The notes: a model not told the origin generated them from the letters alone. A stretch of 64,000 bases of DNA from an uncultured Roseibium sp. (GCF_947494555.1 NZ_CANLVF010000003.1:558001-622000), one strand, 5' to 3'. Positions 42,988-54,461 are shown, numbered from the stretch's first letter. Made by a program: numbers and translations.

Positions 42988-44388
42988 ATGGATGCTGCCG
43001 ATTTTGCAATTCAAAATGCGGACGCACTCTGCCGGATGAGTGCCCGCGATCTGGCAAAGGGCTATCGCGATAGAACGATTTCCCCTGTCGAGGTTGCCAA
43101 GGCCTGTCTTTCCAGAGCACATGAACTGAACCCGGTTTTCAACGCTTTCACCTTTATTGACCACGAGGGAGCGCTTGAGGCAGCGCGCTCCTCCGAGGCC
43201 CGTTGGGCAAAAGGGGAACCATTGTCCGTGGTCGACGGCGTTCCGGCAACCATCAAGGACATCGTGTGGGTCAAGGACTGGATGGTCCGGTTCGGCAGTG
43301 CGCTCACGAGCCCTACCCCTTTTCAGGAAGACGCCCCAAGCGTGCGTCTGATGCGCGCCGCCGGCATTGTTTTTCTCGGCCAGACAACAACGCCGGAATT
43401 CGGCTGGAAGGCAGTCACCGACAGCAAGACATTCGGCATCACGCGTCACCCGCACGATACCGACCTGACCCCCGGCGGCTCGTCGGGCGGTGCCGCCGTT
43501 GCCGCAGCCCTGGGTGCCGGTGTCTTTCACCTTGGCACGGACGGCGGCGGGTCCATCAGAATTCCCTCGGCCTTTTGCGGCCTGACCGGACTGAAGCCGA
43601 CGTTCTCGCGGGTGCCGGCCTATCCTGCAAGTGCCTTTGGAACGGTCGCGCATATCGGCCCAATGTGCCGCAATGCCGAAGACGCCTTCGAGATGCTGAA
43701 GGCAATGTCCGGGAGGGATCGCCGCGACTGGTATCAGGGTGAAGGACGCCTCGACCCGCTGGACTATGAGGCTGTCGAAATCAAGGGATTGCGCGTCGGC
43801 TACTGGACCAAGCCGCCAGCCGGTCGTCTTGATCCTGAAGTCGCGCAAATTGTCGACCGGCAGGTGAAATCTCTGGAAGCTCTCGGGGCCATCGTCGAAC
43901 CGTTCGACCTGCCCGGATCCGATCTTCTTGACACCTTCCACGTTCATTGGTTTTCCGGCGCGGCGGCGCGCCTGGCGTCATTCAGCTCCGCCGAATGGGA
44001 CAAAGTCGACCCCGGCCTTTTGGAGATTGCGGAAACAGGCAGGTCTTATTCAGCCCAGACCCTTGTGGCAGCACAGGTCGAGCGGGCCGAATACGGCGCA
44101 AGGATGGATGCTGCGCTTGAGGCGTATGATTTCATTGTGTCACCCGCCGTCACCGTTCCGGCCTTCGGCGCCGGACTGGAAGTCCCGGCAGGTTCAAGCC
44201 TCAACCGATGGACCGAGTGGGCAAGTTTCAGTTTCCCGATCAACCTGACCCAACAACCGGCGGGCGTAGTCCCCTGCGGCAAGACACAGGCGGGATTACC
44301 GGTCGCGCTTCAGGTGATCGGCGCGCGGGGCAAAGATGCGAGGGTACTGTCGTTTTTGGACAAACTTGAAAAGGGTGGCGGCATTTAG
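42988..44388 (+). CDS. amidase signature family enzyme
   Basis: The 466-residue protein has the amidase Ser-Ser-Lys triad: Lys90 in PATIKDIVWVKD, the serine pair at 165-166 in TPGGSSGGAAVAAALGAG, and the nucleophile Ser189 in LGTDGGGSIRIPSAFCG. The rest matches amidase/GatA-like enzymes. It hydrolyses an amide in the cytoplasm; the substrate is unknown. The ATG at 42988 follows GAAAGG; the open frame extends to 42793 but has poor composition. No gatB/C genes are present, so it is not a GatCAB subunit. Confidence 0.92.
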   Translation: MDAADFAIQNADALCRMSARDLAKGYRDRTISPVEVAKACLSRAHELNPVFNAFTFIDHEGALEAARSSEARWAKGEPLSVVDGVPATIKDIVWVKDWMVRFGSALTSPTPFQEDAPSVRLMRAAGIVFLGQTTTPEFGWKAVTDSKTFGITRHPHDTDLTPGGSSGGAAVAAALGAGVFHLGTDGGGSIRIPSAFCGLTGLKPTFSRVPAYPASAFGTVAHIGPMCRNAEDAFEMLKAMSGRDRRDWYQGEGRLDPLDYEAVEIKGLRVGYWTKPPAGRLDPEVAQIVDRQVKSLEALGAIVEPFDLPGSDLLDTFHVHWFSGAAARLASFSSAEWDKVDPGLLEIAETGRSYSAQTLVAAQVERAEYGARMDAALEAYDFIVSPAVTVPAFGAGLEVPAGSSLNRWTEWASFSFPINLTQQPAGVVPCGKTQAGLPVALQVIGARGKDARVLSFLDKLEKGGGI

Positions 44389-44440
44389 CACAGCCTGCGG
44401 CACCATTTCGAACCCGGCAATTTTTTCAGAAACGAGGAAA

Positions 44441-44516
44441 TGGTGGAGCCAAGGGGGCTCGAACCCCTGACCTCTTCGCTGCCAGCGAAGCGCTCTCCCA
44501 GCTGAGCTATGGCCCC
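44441..44516 (-). tRNA. tRNA-Ala (anticodon GGC)
   Basis: On the minus strand, GGGGCCA starts the acceptor stem and TGGCTCC closes it, with A73 and an encoded CCA at 44441-44443. The D-arm GCTC/GAGC, anticodon stem CTTCG/CGAAG with loop CTGGCAG, and T-arm AGGGG-TTCGAAC-CCCCT are complete. The anticodon GGC reads GCC/GCU alanine codons. It is 76 nt long. Confidence 0.98.
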
Positions 44517-44668
44517 ATATTCCATTGTCGGCCGGTGTTGGGTCTCCGGCGTTGATGGGGGCGGAACATAGTCACACCGCCCCTCAAGATCAAGCAGAAA
44601 TTTCGGTGAATTTGCCTGCCTTGAACCGAAAGGAACGGACAGCGAAAATTGCCTGTCCGATCAATCGA

Positions 44669-45070
44669 TTACTGGTCTGTGTCGTCTTCAATCTCGACCC
44701 TGATGCCGGGGACTGAGTCTTCGTCTTCGTCCTCGTCTTCGAGGAAGACGTCGTCGTCGTCGCTTTCATCGCTTTCGATTTCCACGTCATCGTCACCTTC
44801 GAGGTCCGGCACATCGTCGGAGCCTTCCGCTTCAGCGTCGGCTTCTTCGAGCGTCACGATTTCCGGTGCTGCCGTGTCCTCTTCTTCTTCCTCTTCTTCC
44901 GGTTTTTCTTCTACCTTGGCCGCCTTGGCGGCGCGCGTGGTCATGACCGTTTCGAAGATGGTGCCGCATTTCGGGCAGGTAATCGGGTCGCGATGAAGAT
45001 CGTAGTATTTGGCGCCACAGCTCGGGCAGAGCCGCTTTGTGCCAAGTTCAGGTTTTGCCACTGTGCTCAC
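44669..45070 (-). CDS. TIGR02300 family protein (FYDLN-acid)
   Basis: The 133-residue protein has an N-terminal zinc-ribbon-like part (GTKRLCPSCGAKYYDLHRDP, CPKCGTIFE) and a very acidic, low-complexity C-terminus (EEEEEED, ESDESDDDD). This is the alphaproteobacterial TIGR02300 family. The function is unknown, and the place next to tRNA-Ala and aroA-cmk-rpsA is conserved in the class. Paired CxxC motifs suggest zinc binding. Confidence 0.94.
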   Translation of the reverse strand: MSTVAKPELGTKRLCPSCGAKYYDLHRDPITCPKCGTIFETVMTTRAAKAAKVEEKPEEEEEEEDTAAPEIVTLEEADAEAEGSDDVPDLEGDDDVEIESDESDDDDVFLEDEDEDEDSVPGIRVEIEDDTDQ

Positions 45071-47455
<2,385 letters not shown>

Positions 47456-47730
47456 GAATGATTGGGGGTTCGCCTTGAAGGCGCGCCCCTTTCAGTGCAT
47501 CCGGAACACTTGGCCTTTGTGGCCGGCAGTTCTTGATAAGAACGACATGTAATTTCGGCAGGGCGCTGCTTATCCGCACCCTGTGGCGAGACTGGATTTT
47601 CCGTCTTCTGCCCCCGCCGGCCCGCTTTCGAAGCGGCAGGATCAGCGGAAACCGCGATCCCGGGAGATGGACAATCCGGAGTGCAACACCAACCCGCCGG
47701 CGGTGCGCCAACTGGCGCTCAGGAGAATAA
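47456..47730 (+). promoter_or_regulatory. rpsA promoter/leader region
   Basis: This non-coding 275 bp between cmk and rpsA contains GC-rich segments able to fold, such as the CCGCCGGC stretch near 47692-47700, and ends with AGGAGAATAA before the rpsA ATG. S1 genes are often autoregulated through their leader; here that is inference only. Confidence 0.4.
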
Positions 47731-49428
47731 ATGACCGATTTCAATCCCTCTACCGAGGATTTTGCAGCTCTTCTCGAAGAGTCTTTCGTCCAGAACGACC
47801 TTTACGAAGGTGCCGTTGTCAAAGGCACCGTCGTCGCAATCGAAAAAGACCTTGCCGTCATCGACGTCGGCCTGAAGGTCGAAGGCCGCGTGCCGCTGAA
47901 GGAATTCGGCGCCAAAGGCCGCGATGGCGAAATGAGCGTCGGGACGGAAGTTGAAGTTTACCTGGAGCGTGTCGAAAACGCTCTTGGCGAAGCTGTTCTG
48001 TCGCGCGAAAAAGCCCGCCGCGAAGAAAGCTGGGTTCGCCTGGAAGTCGCTTTCGAAGCCAACGAAAAAGTCAACGGCCAGATCTTCAACCAGGTCAAGG
48101 GCGGATTCACCGTCGATCTGGACGGCGCTGTCGCCTTCCTGCCGCGTTCGCAGGTCGACATTCGTCCGGTTCGCGACGTAACCCCGCTGATGCACACGCC
48201 GCAGCCGTTCCAGATCCTGAAAATGGACAAGCGCCGCGGCAACATCGTTGTGTCACGCCGTGTCGTTCTGGAAGAAACCCGCGCCGAACAGCGTTCGGAA
48301 CTGGTTCAGAGCCTGGAAGAAGGCCATACCGTGGAAGGCGTGGTCAAGAACATCACCGACTACGGTGCGTTCGTCGACCTCGGCGGTATCGATGGTCTGC
48401 TGCACGTCACCGACATTGCGTGGCGCCGCATCAACCATCCGTCGGAAGTTCTCACCATCGGCCAGACCGTCAAGGTGCAGATCATCCGCGTCAACCAGGA
48501 CACGCATCGCATCAGCCTCGGCATGAAGCAGCTTGAAACCGATCCGTGGGACGGTATCGAAGCCAAGTATCCGATCGAAGCGAAGTTCACCGGCCGCGTG
48601 ACCAACATCACCGACTACGGTGCCTTCGTCGAGCTGGAGCCGGGCATCGAAGGCCTGATCCACGTTTCGGAAATGTCCTGGACCAAGAAGAACGTCCATC
48701 CGGGCAAGATCGTTTCCACTTCCCAGGAAGTCGAAGTGATGATCCTGGAAGTCGATCCGGTCAAGCGCCGCATCTCGCTCGGTCTGAAGCAGACCCTGCA
48801 GAATCCGTGGGACGCGTTCGCGGAACAGTTCCCGATCGGCACAAACGTCGAAGGCGAAGTCAAGAACAAGACCGAATTCGGCCTGTTCATCGGCCTCGAC
48901 GGCGACGTGGACGGCATGGTTCACCTCTCCGACCTCGACTGGAACCGTCCGGGCGAGCAGGTGATCGAGGAGTACAAGAAGGGCGACATGGTCAAGGCCG
49001 TCGTTCTGGATGTTGACGTTGAGAAAGAGCGTATCTCTCTCGGCATCAAGCAGCTCACGGGCGATCCGATGGAATCGGGTGCTGCCGGCGAACTGCGCAA
49101 GAACTCCGTCGTCACCTGTGAAGTCACCGAGATCAAGGACAGCGGCCTGGACGTCAAGATCGCGGACAGCGATCTCACTGCCTTCATCCGCCGCGTGGAT
49201 CTTTCGCGCGACCGCGAAGAGCAGCGTCCGGAACGGTATTCCGTCGGCGACAAGTTCGATGCCCGCATCACGCAGTTCGACAAGAAGACCCGCCGCGTGA
49301 CTGTGTCCATCAAGGCACTGGAGATCGCAGAAGAGAAGGAAGCTGTCGCACAATACGGTTCTTCCGATAGCGGCGCGTCTCTTGGCGACATCCTCGGCGC
49401 TGCCCTCAAGCAGCAGTCCGAAGACTAA
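47731..49428 (+). CDS. rpsA: 30S ribosomal protein S1
   Basis: The 565-residue protein has six S1 RNA-binding repeats of about 70-85 residues, for example GTVVAIEKDLAVIDVGLKVE, GVVKNITDYGAFVDLGGIDG and GRVTNITDYGAFVELEPGIE. S1 brings mRNAs to the 30S subunit. The length and repeats match alphaproteobacterial S1 fully. AGGAGAATAA precedes the ATG, and a strong terminator follows. Confidence 0.99.
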   Translation: MTDFNPSTEDFAALLEESFVQNDLYEGAVVKGTVVAIEKDLAVIDVGLKVEGRVPLKEFGAKGRDGEMSVGTEVEVYLERVENALGEAVLSREKARREESWVRLEVAFEANEKVNGQIFNQVKGGFTVDLDGAVAFLPRSQVDIRPVRDVTPLMHTPQPFQILKMDKRRGNIVVSRRVVLEETRAEQRSELVQSLEEGHTVEGVVKNITDYGAFVDLGGIDGLLHVTDIAWRRINHPSEVLTIGQTVKVQIIRVNQDTHRISLGMKQLETDPWDGIEAKYPIEAKFTGRVTNITDYGAFVELEPGIEGLIHVSEMSWTKKNVHPGKIVSTSQEVEVMILEVDPVKRRISLGLKQTLQNPWDAFAEQFPIGTNVEGEVKNKTEFGLFIGLDGDVDGMVHLSDLDWNRPGEQVIEEYKKGDMVKAVVLDVDVEKERISLGIKQLTGDPMESGAAGELRKNSVVTCEVTEIKDSGLDVKIADSDLTAFIRRVDLSRDREEQRPERYSVGDKFDARITQFDKKTRRVTVSIKALEIAEEKEAVAQYGSSDSGASLGDILGAALKQQSED

Positions 49429-49463
49429 GGTTTTCCCCTCTCGAACCATCGGGAACGGAAATG

Positions 49464-49492
49464 AAAAGCCCGGCAGCAATGCCGGGCTTTTT
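49464..49492 (+). terminator. rho-independent terminator of rpsA
   Basis: AAAGCCCGGC (49465-49474), loop AGCAAT, GCCGGGCTTT (49481-49490), then TT. It is a perfect 10-bp stem right after the gene. Confidence 0.92.
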
Positions 49493-49608
49493 GTATTGTG
49501 CAGACAGTTCGCGTCTTCACCCGCTTGGCTTTCTCCCACATCTCGCCATCTCGATCCTCACCCTCCGGCCTGCAACAGACCGTTCTTTCGGCGGACGTTG
49601 CCTATTGA

Positions 49609-49646
49609 CTTATTATCAACTTAGTTATATCTATTTTGATAATAAG
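49609..49646. promoter_or_regulatory. inverted repeat, probable operator of the NrtR-like regulator
   Basis: CTTATTATCAA (49609-49619) and TTGATAATAAG (49636-49646) form a perfect 11-bp inverted repeat with a 16-bp AT-rich spacer, ending 9 bp before the start codon of the NrtR-like gene. It overlaps the ribosome site region and would suit autorepression of the three-gene operon. Confidence 0.78.
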
Positions 49647-49655
49647 GAGTTTGAT

Positions 49656-50339
49656 ATGGACTATCCCAAGCCTGCAGTGGCCGTCGATCTTGCCTTGATC
49701 ACCGTCCTCGACGAAAAGCTCTGTTGCCTGCTGATGCGCCGCCACGACGCGGAGATCGTTGGCGGCGACTGGGCCATTCCCGGCGGCTATGTCCACATTG
49801 AAGAAGCCATCGAGGCAACGGCCGAACGTGTGCTTCGGGACAAGGTTGGACTGTCGGATGTCTATCTGGAACAGCTCTATACCTACGGCGCACCAGCAAG
49901 GGATCCTCGGGAACGCGTCATCAGCGTCACGCATTTCGCGCTCGTCGACGCTGATCGGCTGGGTCAGGCGATTGCGGACAACGCGAATCTACTCCTGGCA
50001 GAAATCTGTGCGGACTGGAATGAGGAAACGGGTGGCATCGCAAGCGCGCACCGCATTGACGGTGAAACACTCACCCTGGCATTCGACCATGCCTTCATTC
50101 TGGGTGATGTGGTCAAACGGCTGCGTGGCAAACTGGATTACACCAGCATTGCCCTGGAACTGTTGCCGCCGCTGTTTACCCTTCGACAAGCTCAGGAAGT
50201 TTATGAGGCTATCCTAGGGAAACAGCTCACCAAGCCGGCCTTCCGCAGAAAACTCCTCGATAGAAATATCATCAAACCAACCGGTAAACGCGAGACAGGA
50301 TCCGCCTTCAGACCGGCGGAGCTTTACGCACGCATTTGA
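49656..50339 (+). CDS. NrtR-like regulator with degenerate Nudix domain
   Basis: The 227-residue protein has an N-terminal Nudix fold (about 5-140) and a C-terminal winged helix (LPPLFTLRQAQEVYEAILGK, then FRRKLLDRNIIKPTGKRETG). This is the NrtR architecture, known for repressors of NAD biosynthesis or recycling genes that bind ADP-ribose or related ligands. The Nudix box at about 44-66 keeps the glycines and first Glu, but REUxEE reads RVLRDK, so hydrolysis is probably lost. The ATG at 49656 is behind AAGGAG. It is followed 12 bp later by the SPFH gene, so it likely controls that operon. Confidence 0.9.
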   Translation: MDYPKPAVAVDLALITVLDEKLCCLLMRRHDAEIVGGDWAIPGGYVHIEEAIEATAERVLRDKVGLSDVYLEQLYTYGAPARDPRERVISVTHFALVDADRLGQAIADNANLLLAEICADWNEETGGIASAHRIDGETLTLAFDHAFILGDVVKRLRGKLDYTSIALELLPPLFTLRQAQEVYEAILGKQLTKPAFRRKLLDRNIIKPTGKRETGSAFRPAELYARI

Positions 50340-50351
50340 AAGGTACAGACA

Positions 50352-51350
50352 ATGGCACAGATACAGAGATTTCCGCTGGTCCGTCACTTTCGTGCTGACG
50401 CCTCCAGCCATGTCCAGAAATACAGCAAGGGCAAAAGAGTCCGCTCCGGCAAGGGCCTTTCCTTCTGGTTTCTGCCCCGGCAGACATCCGTTAGTGAAAT
50501 ACCGACCGATGACCGGACGCTTCCATTCATGCTCAAAGGCCAGTCCAAGGACTATCAAGACCTGGCCGTCCAAGGCAGCGTCGTCTGGCGTGTCGTGGAC
50601 GCAGAATGTCTTGGAGAGCGCGTTGATTTCACGATCGATCTGAAACATGGAGCCCTGCTGGGGCAGCCGATCGACCAGATCAATGACCAGATCGGATCGC
50701 TCGGTCGACGTTACATCTCCGCCTATATCAAGGGCAAGGACGTACGCGATCTTTTGCAAGCAGGCGTCGAGCCGCTCCAGACGGCCCTGAGCAACGGCTT
50801 TTCCGAGGATGACACCCTTCCTGCGATGGGTATCGAAATAGTCGGTGTCGGCGTCGACAATGTTTCGGCGAGTTCCGCCTTGTCCCGCGCCTTGCAGACG
50901 CCAACATTCGAGCAGCTACAGCAGCGTGCGGACGAAGCAACCTTTGCCCGACGGGCTATGGCCGTGGAAAAAGAGCGTGCCATCGCAGAAAACGAATTGA
51001 GCACCAAGATCGAGCTGGAGGCACAGCGCAAGGAGCTTATCGCCCGCGAAGACGAAAACGCCCGTTCGAAGGCCGAAGCCATGGCTGCCGCAATGAAGAT
51101 CGACGCGGTTGCCGAGGCAGGGCGCATCAGAACAATCGATCAGGCACGTGCGGATATGGAGAAGGAGCGCATGGAAGTCTATGCGGATCTGCCGCCGATG
51201 GTGATGTTCGCTGTGGCAGCCCAGGAGTTTGCCGGCAAACTTCAACACATAGACAACCTGACAGTTACACCCGACATGCTCTCAAATGTCATCGGCCAGG
51301 TCCAAAGCGCCATGAAAGGCTCGCCTTTGCCGGGTGAGACCCAAACATGA
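50352..51350 (+). CDS. SPFH/band-7 domain protein
   Basis: The 332-residue protein has an SPFH-like fold at about 20-190 (KDYQDLAVQGSVVWRVVDAE, LGRRYISAYIKGKDVRDLLQ, MGIEIVGVGVDNVSAS). A charged, helical stretch (about 190-275) follows, with EKERAIAENELSTKIELEAQ, typical of stomatin/flotillin-like proteins. No N-terminal membrane helix or signal is visible, so membrane binding, if any, must be peripheral. The stop overlaps the next gene by 4 bp (ATGA). Function within the operon is unknown; a scaffold linked to NAD(P) metabolism is possible. Confidence 0.87.
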   Translation: MAQIQRFPLVRHFRADASSHVQKYSKGKRVRSGKGLSFWFLPRQTSVSEIPTDDRTLPFMLKGQSKDYQDLAVQGSVVWRVVDAECLGERVDFTIDLKHGALLGQPIDQINDQIGSLGRRYISAYIKGKDVRDLLQAGVEPLQTALSNGFSEDDTLPAMGIEIVGVGVDNVSASSALSRALQTPTFEQLQQRADEATFARRAMAVEKERAIAENELSTKIELEAQRKELIAREDENARSKAEAMAAAMKIDAVAEAGRIRTIDQARADMEKERMEVYADLPPMVMFAVAAQEFAGKLQHIDNLTVTPDMLSNVIGQVQSAMKGSPLPGETQT

Positions 51351-52246
51351 GCAGCCTGGCTCCCCGCGTCGTCATCGTCACCCGGCAGTCCGAATTTCAA
51401 TCGCTGCTGGCATCCCATGGCACGCGGGGGCAGGCAGCCTTTTTTCTGCAAAGCCGTGAGCAGGATATCAGCGAGGTAGAAACCGCACACATGGCGCTGG
51501 CGACAGCAATCCAACGGACCAAGTCCGCAGTGCCGGCTGAATGGTCCATTGCAAGTGTTGAGCGCGACGACCTGGACCGGTTTCTCTTCACCGACAACGA
51601 CATCATCGTTGCTGTCGGGCAGGACGGTCTGGTTGCCAATCTCGCCAAATACTGCTCAGGCCAACCCGTCATCGGGGTGGCCCCCGGGCAGGACGGCTCA
51701 GAGGGAATTCTGACCTCGGCGTCTCCGGCAGACGTTGCCCGCCTTCTGGAACAGGTTGAACGAAATGCGGTCGAGATAAACCACCGGACGATGGTCTCGG
51801 CAATTCTGGGTACGGGAGAAACCCTGTGTGCACTCAATGAATTGTTCATCGGTCATCGCAGCCATCAGTCCGCACGCTACCTGATCCGCATAGGAAACGA
51901 GGAGGAGTATCAGTCGTCTTCGGGCGTAATCGTGTCGACCGGAACCGGCGCAACAGGCTGGGCAAAGTCGATCATGACGGCAACACACCAGATGTTCGAC
52001 ATCGATCCGACCGACCGCAGCGCGCTCTATTTTGCGAGAGAGCCGTGGCCCAGCCACCACAGCGGCTGCGAATTGCGGTCAGGTGCAATCGGCCCAGGCA
52101 AGGATTTGCACCTGACTTCGCGCATCAATGACGGCGGTGTCGTGTTCGCGGATGGAATAGAACAGGACTTCCTGCGGTTCGACTGGGGACGCCGTGTGTC
52201 GGTGTCCATTGCGGACAAGACGCTGAACCTTGTGTCGGCCACTTAG
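51347..52246 (+). CDS. divergent NAD kinase-fold protein
   Basis: The 299-residue protein shows the NAD kinase plan in degenerate form. IIVAVGQDGLVANLAKYCSG stands where GGDGT is usual, LNELFIGHRSHQSARYL resembles LNExxI, and SSGVIVSTGTGATGWAKSIM replaces the DGLIVSTPTGSTAY segment; STGTG is closer to the mitochondrial NADK2 type. The Asp of the phosphate-binding loop remains. It may phosphorylate NAD(H) or a different nucleotide or sugar. Its start overlaps the SPFH stop, so the two are translated together. Confidence 0.82.
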   Translation: MSSLAPRVVIVTRQSEFQSLLASHGTRGQAAFFLQSREQDISEVETAHMALATAIQRTKSAVPAEWSIASVERDDLDRFLFTDNDIIVAVGQDGLVANLAKYCSGQPVIGVAPGQDGSEGILTSASPADVARLLEQVERNAVEINHRTMVSAILGTGETLCALNELFIGHRSHQSARYLIRIGNEEEYQSSSGVIVSTGTGATGWAKSIMTATHQMFDIDPTDRSALYFAREPWPSHHSGCELRSGAIGPGKDLHLTSRINDGGVVFADGIEQDFLRFDWGRRVSVSIADKTLNLVSAT

Positions 52247-52335
52247 ACTGGTCAGGAAGATTGACCGCCTGGACAGGAACAATCGAAAATTAGGTTATGC
52301 TTGCACGCAATGACATCTGCACCGAAGGGAGCCAC

Positions 52336-53391
52336 ATGATGCGACTATTGCTGCTTTTTCTGCTCGTGTTGACGTGGCACTCGGAGGCAAGTGCGGATAT
52401 TTTTCGGGCGGACACCGAATGGAAGGTCAAACCGGATTTCGAGAAAAGCGCTGCCGCTCGTGAATCGATCAGCGGCGCGGACTGCGCTCCAGACGGTGGA
52501 TGGTGCCTGGCGGCCAATGATGAGAAGAACTATGCGCAGTTCTTCAAGATCGGGAAGAACAGGCTCGACCCGGACAAGAAAGGAGTGATCCGGCTGCTGC
52601 CGAAGAAGGTCGACGGTGAGAAGATGGACGAGATTGACGCGGAAGGCGTGGTTTTTGTGCCGTCCGGTGATGACAACACACCGTCCTACTTTTATGTCAC
52701 CGGCTCGCACGGGCTTTCCAGAGGCGGCGATTTGCAACCGTCTCGATACTGGCTGTTCCGATTCCCGGTCGAAACAGGCACCGGCAAGCCGACCTTCACA
52801 TTCGACGACAAGAAGGTTGTCCCGGAAGTTGAGCGAACAGATCTCCTGGCAGACACGATCGAAGCCAATCCCGACCTTGCCTCTTATGTCGATCAGAAGC
52901 TGGACCAAAATGGCGTGACCATCGAAGGGATCTCCGAGATGAACGGCGACATGCTGTTCGGTCTCAGGAGCCCGTGCCTTGCCAACCACGCGTTTATACT
53001 GCGGGTGCCTGGCAGCGAGCTTTTCAAGAAGACCCCGCCCTCCTCAACAACGGAGAAGGTTGGGCTGGGTGACAATGTCGGTGTGCGCGATCTGACCCGG
53101 GTAAATGATGGCCTTCTCATTCTTGCGGGCCGAAGCGACGACCGCAGGGGCGTTCAAGACTTCACCTGCGACGAAAAAAGAACGCCGCCATCGCCGGCAC
53201 CGTCTCTCTGGTTCTGGAGCGGTAAGAATGGCGACGCTGCCAAACCGTACGGAGCACTCCCTGGTATAGATGTAAACGCGAGCGCCGAGACATTGCTTGT
53301 GCTCGAGGAAACTCAGACAGCCTACAGGGTGCTGGTGCTGTTCGACGGTGAGAAAAACGGCGCGCCGGTGGAGTTTCTGGTCAATAAATAG
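52336..53391 (+). CDS. DUF3616 exported protein
   Basis: The 351-residue precursor has a signal peptide (MRLLLLFLLVLTWHSEASA). The mature region contains DCAPDGGWCLAANDEKNYAQ, DEIDAEGVVFVPSGDD, YFYVTGSHGLSRGG and GVTIEGISEMNGDMLFGLRS, matching DUF3616, a predicted beta-propeller family related to phytase-like esterases. The role is unknown. Ribosome site AAGGGAG; tandem ATGs at 52336/52339. It appears to be a single gene. Confidence 0.85.
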   Translation: MMRLLLLFLLVLTWHSEASADIFRADTEWKVKPDFEKSAAARESISGADCAPDGGWCLAANDEKNYAQFFKIGKNRLDPDKKGVIRLLPKKVDGEKMDEIDAEGVVFVPSGDDNTPSYFYVTGSHGLSRGGDLQPSRYWLFRFPVETGTGKPTFTFDDKKVVPEVERTDLLADTIEANPDLASYVDQKLDQNGVTIEGISEMNGDMLFGLRSPCLANHAFILRVPGSELFKKTPPSSTTEKVGLGDNVGVRDLTRVNDGLLILAGRSDDRRGVQDFTCDEKRTPPSPAPSLWFWSGKNGDAAKPYGALPGIDVNASAETLLVLEETQTAYRVLVLFDGEKNGAPVEFLVNK

Positions 53392-53525
53392 CATTAGCTA
53401 CTGGTGCGTGCGCAAGATTGCACCGTGCGGCAAGAGAACCGAATTCGGCCTTGCCGGACTTGCAATGTTGCCGTTCTTTCGGATGATCGCTGGATACTCT
53501 CGACAGTCCGTTTTGGATTTCCAAC

Positions 53526-54410
53526 ATGTCAGCCCTTGATCTGTGCCGCCTGGCCGGCACCGTCTTTCTTGCCGTCACGCTGGTCGTGATCGGCGACACC
53601 TGCGGAAAGCTGCTCACGCAGAGCGGCGTGGATCCTTTCATCGTCGCCTGGTCTCGCTTCGCGATCGGGGCGCTTGTCCTGTGGCCGCTCGCCCGCATCC
53701 AGTGGCGGGAACTTGCCGGCATGAAGGATTGGCGCGTGATCCTGCGGGCTGTCTTCATCGCGGGCGGGATCTCGTCCATTCTGACGGCACTGGAAACCGA
53801 ACCGATCGCAAACGTGTTCGGTGCCTTTTTCGTCGGACCGATCATTTCCTATGTCCTGGCAGTCGTCTTTTTGAAGGAAAGGCCGTCGACCACCCATACC
53901 ATTTTGCTGGCAGTCGGATTTCTGGGTGTGCTGCTGGTGGTCAAACCCGGTTTTGGCGTGACCACAGGCACGCTGTTCGCCCTGCTCGCCGGGACTTTCT
54001 ACGGCTGTTATCTCTTCATGACAAAGCTTCTTGCCGGGGCCATGCGGCCCACCCGGCTGCTGATGTCGCAATTGCTGTTCGGCACGATATTGCTCACCCC
54101 TCTCGGTCTCACCTCTCCAATTCCACCCAGCGAAACGAGCGTATGGTCACTGCTCATTGCAAGCGCCCTCGCCTCCACAGCGGGTAACTACCTGCTGGTC
54201 ATCGCAAACCGGACGGCAGACGCGAGTCTTGTGGCGCCACTGGTCTATACGCAGCTCATCTCGGCAACCATTTTAGGTGTCATTGTCTTCGGCGACTGGC
54301 CGGATCCTGTCGCGCTGCTCGGCCTGGCGCTCATTTCCTTGTCCGGACTTGGCTCACTTGCTGTGCGCAGAAAGCCGGATGACCGCACCACGAATGCACG
54401 TTCGGGCTGA
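53526..54410 (+). CDS. EamA/DMT-family transporter
   Basis: The 294-residue, about ten-helix membrane protein has two EamA halves (GDTCGKLLTQSGVDPFIVAW, then FGAFFVGPIISYVLAVVFLK; second half from about 145). It is an inner-membrane metabolite exporter or exchanger of unknown substrate. It is the third DMT protein in the window. It is convergent with the LysR gene at 54462. Confidence 0.92.
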   Translation: MSALDLCRLAGTVFLAVTLVVIGDTCGKLLTQSGVDPFIVAWSRFAIGALVLWPLARIQWRELAGMKDWRVILRAVFIAGGISSILTALETEPIANVFGAFFVGPIISYVLAVVFLKERPSTTHTILLAVGFLGVLLVVKPGFGVTTGTLFALLAGTFYGCYLFMTKLLAGAMRPTRLLMSQLLFGTILLTPLGLTSPIPPSETSVWSLLIASALASTAGNYLLVIANRTADASLVAPLVYTQLISATILGVIVFGDWPDPVALLGLALISLSGLGSLAVRRKPDDRTTNARSG

Positions 54411-54461
54411 CATCGCGGGTTTCAGCCGCGCACGTGGCACGCTCGACGCATACTTCCAAGG

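Noticed and set aside
48253..49539. 428-residue open frame antisense to rpsA
   Set aside because: It is a shadow of the highly expressed, codon-biased S1 gene; its composition (His, Asp, Val rich) and lack of a ribosome site argue against coding.
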